From the NCBI GenBank assembly GCA_026770585.1, contig MU646314.1, positions 377,301 to 387,398 on the forward strand: 10,098 bases of DNA, written 5' to 3'. The notes under the pieces were generated by a model that made no database searches, had not been told where the DNA came from, and was given only the letters and a program-made list of their open reading frames with translations. The position numbers were made by a program, and so were the translations under genes. Positions 1 to 9,517 of the stretch are shown here, one piece after another; within the stretch, counting starts at the first letter, position 1, and the number at the start of each line of letters is the position of its first letter. This DNA is from Baffinella frigidus (lineage: Eukaryota; Cryptophyceae; Cryptomonadales; Baffinellaceae).

Positions 1-132
1 CCAAACCCCCCCCCCAAAAAAAAAAACCAACCCCCAACCCCCCCACCCCTCACCCCTCATCCCACACCCCTCACCCCAAACACCCAACACCAAACCTCAA
101 AACACCCAACCCCAAACCCCAACCCTCAACAG
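1..132 (+). repeat. C/A-rich degenerate CACCCC/CCCCAAA array
   Basis: Low-complexity intron end built from C runs, A runs and degenerate CCCTCA, CACCCC and CCCCAAA units. It ends in CTCAACAG, the acceptor used by exon 1. No coding signal is seen. Confidence 0.85.
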
Positions 133-228
133 CCGGGGCGCGCGTACTCGATCGCGCTATCGGCATGCAACCTCGCGGGGTGCTCGGCACCAGCCTCGCT
201 CTCGAGTGTCGTCACGGCGCCCCGCCAG
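133..228 (+). CDS. Exon 1: C-terminal strands of an FN3-like domain
   Basis: 96 nt, phase 0 at both ends, acceptor CTCAACAG and donor CAG/GTCC. The 32-residue translation starts PGRAYSIALSACNLAGCS and ends SSVVTAPRQ. This fits FN3 strand F (Y-x-I-x-L-x-A), an N-G turn, then strand G and the V-x-AP exit. Two cysteines, in AC and GC, lie either side of the turn. The last 63 nt recur almost exactly at 411-473. A longer plus-strand frame starting at the internal ATG (165) also reads through, but it lacks the FN3 pattern and fits no splice site. Confidence 0.75.
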
Positions 229-1085
229 GTCCAAGCCTCCCCCACGCCATATTTCATCTGGGAACAAGCATTTTTCTTCTAAAAAATCTGCACGGAAATT
301 ACTACACAGTTGCTTCGGACGTGACCCGTTGTGTAGGTAATTTTTATTGCCAGCTTTTAAAAGAAAAATACTCGTTCCCGGATTAGATTGCAGGAGGTGG
401 TTGATCTCTTTGCAACCTCGCGGGGTGCTCGGCATCAGCCTCGCTCTCGAGTGTCGTCACGGCGCCCCGCCAGGTTCAACCCGAACTCCGAATGCCGGAA
501 CACGAATGCCGAGACCTGAATCCCGAAACCCGAATCCCAAACCCCGAATGCCGGAACCTGAATCCCGAATCCCGAATTTCGAAACCCGAAACCCGAAACC
601 CGAGTACCGAAACCCGAATCCCGGAACCCGAATCCCGGAACCCTGAAGCTTACACCAGCTCGATTTGGAAATCCTCCTTATCAAAGGAAGGGGGGAAGTA
701 TGCGGACCTTAAGACGGGCCCGCTTTGGTGCAGAGGGAGCCCTCAAAATCCAGGTCCTCGCCTCCCAGAATTCACTGCTGATGGGGAGATTTTGCGAATG
801 TCAACTTGTCAACTTCAGGATCCGAACACACCAGCTTGGCGCCCTCAACTGTCTCAGTCTATTTGGTCTTACCAATGTGGTGAGCCGGGGCTCTCTCCCG
901 CTCCAAAGTTGACGGTTTTGCACCGCAACCCCAGCGTGTCAACTTAGGAATAGTCGGTCAACCTGAGTGAGGCAGAGGTAGGTATCTGGTGGCAACAAGG
1001 GGGCGGGTCCGGAGAGCATATGGTCGACCCCTCTAGACTTCTAGAGTCTCGCTCTCTCTCTCTCGCTCTCTCTCGCTCTCTCTCG

Positions 1086-1130
<45 letters not shown>

Positions 1131-3289
1131 TCTCTCTCTCTCTCTCGCTCTCTCTCGCTCTCTCTCTCTCTCCCCCCCACCACCCCCGTGTCCGGTGTCG
1201 CCAAGTGGCGCGAGAGCTCTTTGCCATTTCTATCATTGTTTTCGGTTGCCAACAGACGTGAAACCCGCCGTAAGAATTGGCGAAACCCGCCCTAACAATT
1301 GCAGGTTGGCAACGTGCGGATTACGGGGCTGTCGATGACAGGGACCGTAACGGTTGCGTGGGGCCCAGAACTGCCACGCCAGAGTCTTGGAAGGGTTCGC
1401 CAAAAGTCAATTGCTCCTCAAGGCAGTGATTTTCAAAAGTCAACGAACGTATCCAGATACGTTCTTAAAAATTTAACCCCCTCCTGCACTCTGGCGTGGT
1501 GGGACCTTCTCTAACGAATTGGCGATTGCAGGTTGGCAACGTGCGGATCACGGGGCTGTCAACGACAGGGACCGTGACTGTGGCGTGGGATGCCCCCTCG
1601 CCCCCTCTCGACTACCTCTACTATCTCCGCTACCGCCGCATGACGGTGCGCCCCCTTTATGGATTGTCTTAAGTTGCCATGTACAACTTTTGGGATGGGT
1701 ACTTACGCCGCATGACGGTGCCCTTTTCGGATGTGTTACCTTTTGCCAATGTGTTACCTTTTGAAAATGCGTGAACCTGAAGGGAATGGGTTGTGTTGCA
1801 ACGAGCCACTTTTGGAAGGGGTACTTGTGCGTTGCAGCGAGCAACGGTTGGAAAGTTTCGTTGTTTTGGAGGCATCTGACACATTTGTCAGAGCCCTCCT
1901 CAATTTCCAACGCGCCACTTTTGGAATGGGTACGTTTGCGTTTCAACGCGCCTCGTGTGGAATGCTGCCGTTGATCGGAAGCCATTTGGCACATTCAAAA
2001 AAGCCCTCCTCACATTCAACTAGGCTGTCCACAAAACACTACGTCATGAGTCAACGAACCGAGTACTTTTGCTATGGCAGATCGTCGGAGTGTCGGAGTT
2101 CGTGCTATTCGAGGGGCGCATCATCTTTCCAGACCCCTCCCTCTACACCGTGTCTTTCTCGGTGCGCCCCCCCCCCCTCTCCTCCCTCTACACTGTCTTC
2201 TAAACGACAGGTACCTTTCAGGCTGCGATCCAGACCCCTTCCTCTACTCCGTGTCGTTCTCAGTGCCCCCCCCCCCCCCCCCCCTCTGACCACCGGTTTA
2301 CGGTTTCATCTATCCAGACCCCACCCTCTACTCCGTGTCTTTCTCGGTAGGCCCCCTCCCTCTTGCCACCGGTTTACGGTTTCATGTATCCAGAACCCTC
2401 CCTGTACGCCGTGTCTTTCTATGGACCAGTCCTCATTTTGGTGTCACTGATTTCACATTGAATTCACTGATTTCACAGTGAATTCAATGATTTCACAGTG
2501 AATTCACTGCCTCGAGACGTCTCGAGACGTCTCGAGGCAGAAAATTCTTGTGGGTGTGGCCTATATATGATAGATGGACGGCTTATTTGGACGTGACGGT
2601 AGTAACTTTTTGTACCGGCCTGTACCTTTTTGTACCGCCTTGTTACAGCCCGGTAGCCACTAGACTCAGGGTCGGGCGCGTACCCCTTACGTGGCGAGTA
2701 GGCTCATACGCCCTACCGTAGGGCCCTAGGACCTGCCTAGGAGCTGTAGGGGGTCCTTCAAGACCCCCTCGCCACTTGAGGGATATACCAAAGGGATTTA
2801 CCAACGCTAACTCCGCATCCATAAACCACAAACCCTGAACCCTAAACTCACATCCCTAAACCCTAAACCCGCATCCCTAAACCCAAAACCCAAAACCCAA
2901 AACCCAAAACCCAAAACCCGAAACCCAAAACCCAAAACCCGAAACCCAAAACCCAAAACCCAACACCGTAGGCCCTGCACCATCCCGGACCAGGCACGGC
3001 AGACAGAGTCGCGCCCTGAACCCTAATCTCCAAACCCCAAACCCCAAACCCCAAATTACGAACCCTGGACCCCAAACTGTGAAGCAGGCATGGGACGAGG
3101 AGTCCTTCGCGGGGGGGGCAGAGGTGTACACCAACGCTCAACGCTAATTGCTACCCCTACGCACCAACCCAAAGCCCAAAAAAAACAAAAAAAAACACCC
3201 AACACCCAGCACCCAACACCGTAAGACCCACCCCATCCCGGATCAAGCATGGGTCGCGGAGTCGCTTGCGGAAACTACACACCCTGAAA

Positions 3290-3345
<56 letters not shown>

Positions 3346-4348
3346 CGATACCGTACATCAGGCATGGGTCGCGGAGTCCCTCGCGGGCGGGGCAGGCAAG
3401 TACACGACCGCTAATCTCCAACCCTAAACCCTGAACTCTGAACCCTGAACCATGGACCATGAACCATGAACCCTGAACCCTGAATCCTGAACCATGAAAC
3501 CTGAACCCTGAATCCTGAACCATGAACCATGAAACCTGGACCCTGAACTACAATCCCTGAACCCCACACCGTGCACCAGACATGGGTCGCGGAGTCCCTG
3601 GCGGGCGGGGCAGGCAAGTACACCAACGCGACGTTGTCAGGCCTGACGCTCAATGAGGCCTACCAGCTCGAGCTCGTCGCCCAGGTGCCCAACCCCCAAA
3701 CCCCACACCCCGCACCTTGTGCCCTGGCGTGGCCATGCACCCACACCCTGTGACCTGGCGTGGCCCGGCACCCAGACCTCAAACCCCAAACACTAAGCCC
3801 CGAACCTCAGACCCCCTCCAACAACGTTGAGGGTTAGGGGTTTGCCCTTTGAAACTCAACGAGGCCTACCAGCTCGAGCTGGTCGCCTAGGTGCCAACCC
3901 CCATACCTCACACCCGACACCCTTTTTGAAATCCTAAACCCTGAACTCCTTATTGAACCCTAAACCCACAGGTGGCCCTACACCCTACACCCTCAACACT
4001 AAATCCTACACCCCACACCCCACACCCCACACCCAACACCCCACACACTACACACCACACCACACACCCCAAACCCCAAACCCCAAACACTAAACCCCGT
4101 ACCCCAGACCCCCTCGAACAACGTCAAGGGTTAGGGGGGTTTTAAAACTCTCAAACTAGCTTTCAAAATCCTTGTCAGAGAGCTAAGGTCACCGCTAGAC
4201 AAGTCCCTCGCTAACGTTAGATCTTTCGGCGGTATGCAGGTGAATGGGATCCGGGGAGGGAGTGTGCAGTACCTGGTCCGGCCTTCGGACCAGCCCTCCA
4301 ACCCCGCCCTCGCAACCTTCACGGTCCGTCACCCCCACACCCCAGACC

Positions 4349-4393
<45 letters not shown>

Positions 4394-4404
4394 TACCCTC
4401 TACC

Positions 4405-4435
<31 letters not shown>

Positions 4436-4439
4436 TACC

Positions 4440-4477
<38 letters not shown>

Positions 4478-4488
4478 TACCCTCTACC

Positions 4489-4519
<31 letters not shown>

Positions 4520-5553
4520 TACCCTCAACTCTCAACCCTCAACCCCAAAAACCAAACTCCGCACCAAACCCCAAACCCCACACCCTAAACCCCAAATCCC
4601 AAACCCTAACCCCTAACCCCTCAGCCCAAACACAGGTGTCGGATGACGCGCACTCGGGGGTGCTGCGCGACTCGCTGACCATCCAGTTCGCCGCACCGAC
4701 GGGGCAGGTGCGCGCCACTTGACTTAAGGATGTCGCCCGTCAACTTTGGAACGTGTGTTGTAAAGCGGCTATGCGTTCTTTGTTCGCAGCACTTGCCTTG
4801 AGAACGTCGTTCGTACGCCACGTGACTCTAGAATGTCTCCCGTAAGTCACTTAACGTCAGAATGTTTCGCGCCGCTTGACTACAGGGTGTCGACACCAAC
4901 AACCCAAGGAAGAGAACCCCTATGGGCAGGATCGCTTCCCTTGAAAGCGAAGGGGAAAGCGAAGGGCCGGGGAGGATTCAGTCAACCCGACCACTTTCCC
5001 TCTTGGTTGCCGCCTTAAGTCAAAATGCCAGCATTTTTTGCATTAAGTCAACATACGCACCATCCAGTTCGCCGCGCCGACGGGCAATGTGCGCGCCACT
5101 CCACTTAAGGATGTCGCCCGTCAACTTTGGAATGTGTGTTGTAAAGCGGCTGTGCGTTTTTTGTTTGCAGCACGTCTGGCGTCAGCAGTATCAACTTTTG
5201 CAGCGTTGGAAGTGAAACCTTGCTCACGCAACCACTCAACAACTTAAAAACTTAAAAACTTAAAAACTTAACAACTTAACAACTTAACAACTTAACAGGT
5301 GGTGACACACTACCGGATGACGTGGTGCGAGAAGCTAGCCTGCAGCGACTCCTGCCTCGCCTGCGCCTCCACCCAGTCGCGCGAGGTCTCTCTCTCTCTC
5401 TCCCTCCCTCTCCCTCTCCCTCTCTCTCTCGCTTTCTCTCTCTCTCTCTCGCTCGCTCCCTCTCGCTCTTTCTCTTCCTCGCTCTCTCGCTCGCTCTCTC
5501 TCTCTTTCTCTCTCTCTCTCTTGCTCCCTCTCTCTCTTTCTCTCCCTCTCTCC

Positions 5554-5588
<35 letters not shown>

Positions 5589-8500
5589 GCTCGCCTGCGC
5601 CTCCACCCAGTCACGAGAGGTCTTCTCCCCCCTCTGTCTCAGACTATTCGGTCTCAGAGACCAAATAGTGCGAGTCCCCCCCCTCCCCTCTGTCTCCTCC
5701 CCCCTCTGTCTCAGAGACCGGGCTCATTCACGCTCCAAAATGGACAGATTTGTACGGCCAACCCAACTTGTCCAACCCTCCACTCGAGGCTAGAAATGGG
5801 ACTTTTCAAAAACAGCGATTCTTTTACTAGTAAAGAGGGGGGGGGGGGTGTAGTAATTTTTACTCAAATAGGGGCGTTTGGTCACGTATCTGACAGAAAT
5901 CTGTCGGATACGTGACCAAGACTGCCCGTGACTGGTAATAAATTTAACAACCCCACATTTAAAATACTCCCTTTTCCAGCCTCGAGTGGTTTATCCCCGA
6001 TGAGGGATAAGTGTATTCAAGGGATCAGTGCGTGTATTTAATGGGGCCAGATTAACTGAGACCGAGCTAAAAATCGAAGCCTAATCCCGGCGCTTGCTGT
6101 CAGGTGACGTTCCTCCAAGGCAACTCGCTAGGGCAATGGATACGATTCTAGTACAAATGGTTTCGATGGACTGTATCCGTGAAGCCCCCCATGGCTGCTA
6201 AGTGGCCTAATCCCTGCGCCACTTGCTGGCAGGTGACGTTCCTCGAAGGCAACTCGCTGCCGTCTGGCAAGGGCACCAACTTCCACACCTTCACGTCTCT
6301 CACGGTACCCTCCCCGAGCGAGCGAGCGCGAGCGAGAGAGAGAGAGGGGGGGGGAGAGAGAGAGCGCGCGCGCAAGAGAGAGCCACCTTTCGGAATCGAA
6401 CGCGATCAGTCAACCCGACTGAGGCAGAGCTAACATGCAAGACCTCCCCTGACCCCCCCCCCGTTTGCCCAGGTGTACAAAGAAATTATTTTCGAGCTGG
6501 AGACGCGCAACCTCAACGCGCAGGGCTACTCGACAGCCATGCGCATGGCCACCGACGTCGTCCCTCTGTGCCGCCCCGCCCCATGCTTCTGCACGTCTTG
6601 TTGCCTCAGGGGCATCAACACGACCTCATTGCCGCGCGGGCAATAACTCGACCTCCTGAACCATTGCCTCGCGGGCAACAACCCAACCTCCTGAACCATT
6701 TCCACCCCCTCCCCCTGAGTTTTGCCTGACGCGCCCTGCGACGTATACCCTGAACCCTAGGGGTGGGGCGACCTGAACCCTGAACCCTGAACCCTGCGTG
6801 GGGGGGGGGGGGGCTGGACCCTGAACCACGAAGCCTCGCGCAGGCCGATCTCGGGGCACCAGCCGGGCCGTGGACCCCACGCGTGTGCATCGGATAGGTG
6901 GGGGTGTATTTATGGGACGTGGCCCGTACTAAACGCCAGTACTAAAGTAGGACGCGACCGTTGGTTCAGGTCGTCAGTAATTTGACCGGATAGGTAGGTA
7001 GATGGTGATAACACGGTGATGGTGTTATCTGACGCACTGCCCCCCCCCCACCCCCCGCAGGCCGATCCCAGTGCACCAGCCGGGCCGCGTGCAGTCGCTC
7101 CGTGTCACCTCCGCGTCCCGCTCCGAGGTCCTTCCTATGCCTCACCTTATCTCGGCTCCGCATCAAAAAAAATTGGCGAATTGTCTAGCACAAAAATGTC
7201 ACACGTCATCTACATGCATTGACGGAGGAACCGGGATACAGTCGCTCCGCGCTACCCCCGCCTCTCGCTCTCCCTCCGCTGACACCCACTTAGCAGCTTC
7301 CGAGTTCCTTATCGCCTTAAAATCAAGGTGAAATTCCGGTTAGATGCCAGGGCATTGGATAAGATTCGAGTACAAATAGTTTAAATGGACTGTATCCGTG
7401 AAGCCCCCGGTGGCTGCTAAGTGGAACGCTCCCAGATGCTTTCCCGCCAGGCGGTTACTCTTGTGTTCCCACAAGAGCTGCGCTCCGTCTCCTTGGCAGT
7501 TTCCTGGAAAGAAACTGTCGTTTCGTGTGTGGTGGTTGCCGAACTGAAAGGGTGTGGGGCTCATAACCACCCGCAGGTGATTATCAAGTGGTCACCACCG
7601 CCCGGCGCCGATCCCGCATTCTTCACGGGCATGTCCTACCAGGTCCTCTCCCACACGATGGACTACGAACCTTTCGTCAAAAGTCAACTTACCTGAAGAT
7701 AATTAACTTGAGGATTTTCCCAATGCAAATTGGTCACGTAACACCCCGGAATCCGGGGTCAACGAAACCCTCGTAGCCCACCGAGTGGTCCCCACACCCA
7801 AAGCATCAAGTTCAGTTGGGAAGAAAACTGAACCAGTTCCTTCATTAGCGTTTTCATTTAATTAGGAGGCCTAGAACAAAATCAAAAAAATACTATGCCC
7901 TGACTAATTTCTCCTATTCAACCTCCTATGGAAAAAGAACTGATTCAGCTATCATCCGAGTTGAGAGTGATGAACACCCACAGCATCGAGTGCTGTACAG
8001 CATCTATCAACACCATTTGAACGCACTCGTACACCTTTTCAACCCATCCACTTGACGGTGCTAGACCCAAGCCTCAAAACCCCAAGCCCAAAACCCCAAA
8101 CCCCAAACCCCAAACCCCAAACCCCAAACCCCAAACCCCAAACCCCAAACCCCAAACCGGCAGATATCGTACGCGCCGTACGGCAGGACGACGGGGATGG
8201 TCACCGTACGTTGCAAGCACGCTCACACCTTCTCACCCACTCCACTCCAGGGTGCTAGACCAACGAGTGGATTGGGTGACAATGTGTAACAACATACACT
8301 TAAGGGTGCTTAACAGTGCACGTGAGGGGGCCATAGGCTCTCAACCCTGAACCCCAAACCCCAAACCCCAAACCGGCAGATATCGTACGCCCCGTACAAC
8401 AGGACGACGGGGGTGGTCACCGGAGCGTTCACCACCCCTACAGCTGAAGCTACCGCCACGGCCACGGTCCGCAGCCCCCCCCGCCCCCCCCGCAGGCTTG

Positions 8501-9328
8501 TTTTTCTTGCGCTGTGTTTGTGCACTTTGTGGGTAGCGTGTGGGGGTGCGTAGTCCCCCGGAGGGTTTGCAAGACGACGGGGGTGGTCACTGGGGCGTTC
8601 ACAACCCCTACTGCCGAAGCTGCCGCTTCCGCCACGCCCCCCCGCGGGGAAAATCTTTGTTCGTGGAATTGATTGCCCTCTTTGTGTTTGCACTTTGTTG
8701 GCAGCGTGTGGCGGTCCCCTGCCCCCCCCCCGCCGCATCCGCCCCCCTCGCAAGGTTTCTTCGTCCGCGGTGTTTGTGCACTTTGTGGGCGCTTTGCGGT
8801 GTTTGCGCACTTTGTGGGGCAGCGTGTGGGGATGCGTAGTCCCCCCGGAGGGTTTGTTCGTGGGATAACCCGCTTTTGTCGTGGTCGCTTTGTTTGCACT
8901 CTCTTCTCCATGAAACCCACCCCCAATTGGTAGGCGTTGACGGTCCAGTACCATCATCGCCACCGTGTGGCATTATTCATTCGTTGTGCGTAGCCAACAG
9001 ATGAGCAAAACGCTCTGGCGTGCACGCAGGCCATAGATAGAGTGAGACAGAGATACAGAGATAGAGGGTGGAGAGAGAGAGAGACAGAGATTGGCTGTGT
9101 GTGTGTGCGCGGTGTGGGGAGTGGTGCGGGTGGTGCGGGGGTGGAGGAGCTTCGAGAGCATGTAACCACTCGATAGTGCTGTCAGAGCACGTAACCTGCC
9201 CGAGTGGTGAGAGCACATAACCTGTCCGGTAGCTGAGAGTACGTAACCTGTCGTGTCTCGGCAGATCGCTTTCTCGACCAACCCCACGGGAGAGCTCTTC
9301 GCCTTCGACGTCCAGGCACCCTCTCGCC

Positions 9329-9369
<41 letters not shown>

Positions 9370-9442
9370 GGCAAAGTCAATCTGGACTCCGTGAATTCGC
9401 CAGCCCTCCAATCTCGCCTAGTCTCTCTCTCCCTCTCTCTCC

Positions 9443-9517
<75 letters not shown>

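Noticed and set aside
1-132. True chromosome end (telomere)
   Set aside because: Arrays are degenerate, interrupted and scattered through the whole window between exons.
165-386. ATG-initiated frame over exon 1
   Set aside because: The FN3 pattern and splice borders lie in another frame; the ATG frame runs into the fold-back element.
1020-1295. Open frames rich in Ser/Leu (plus) or Arg/Glu (minus) over CT tracts, also at 5276-5915, 3275-3523 and 8973-9634
   Set aside because: They are translations of dinucleotide repeats with no domain or codon-use signal.
2561-2570. TATA box of an internal promoter
   Set aside because: Only a short AT motif inside an intron; no initiator, 5' exon or start codon in support.
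2641-2770. tRNA or other structured RNA gene
   Set aside because: Hairpins are present, but no cloverleaf, A/B box pair or other known fold could be made out.
2863-3141. Minus-strand frames with GFWVLGF or SGFRVQG periodicity, also at 457-684, 3411-3653 and 9790-10092
   Set aside because: Heptamer arrays read in any frame give such periodic peptides; no independent evidence of coding.
4234-4722. Single 162-residue plus-strand frame through the TCAACCC array
   Set aside because: It joins two real exons (5 and 6) through intron 5, whose repeat lacks stops. The splice sites at 4324 and 4635 explain it better.
6600-6697. CRISPR-like array
   Set aside because: Units are directly tandem with no spacers, and the context is eukaryotic.
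8310-8963. 217-residue minus-strand frame
   Set aside because: It is antisense to exon 12 and the tandem units, is composed of repeated GG/HTLPTKC segments, and shows no recognisable domain.
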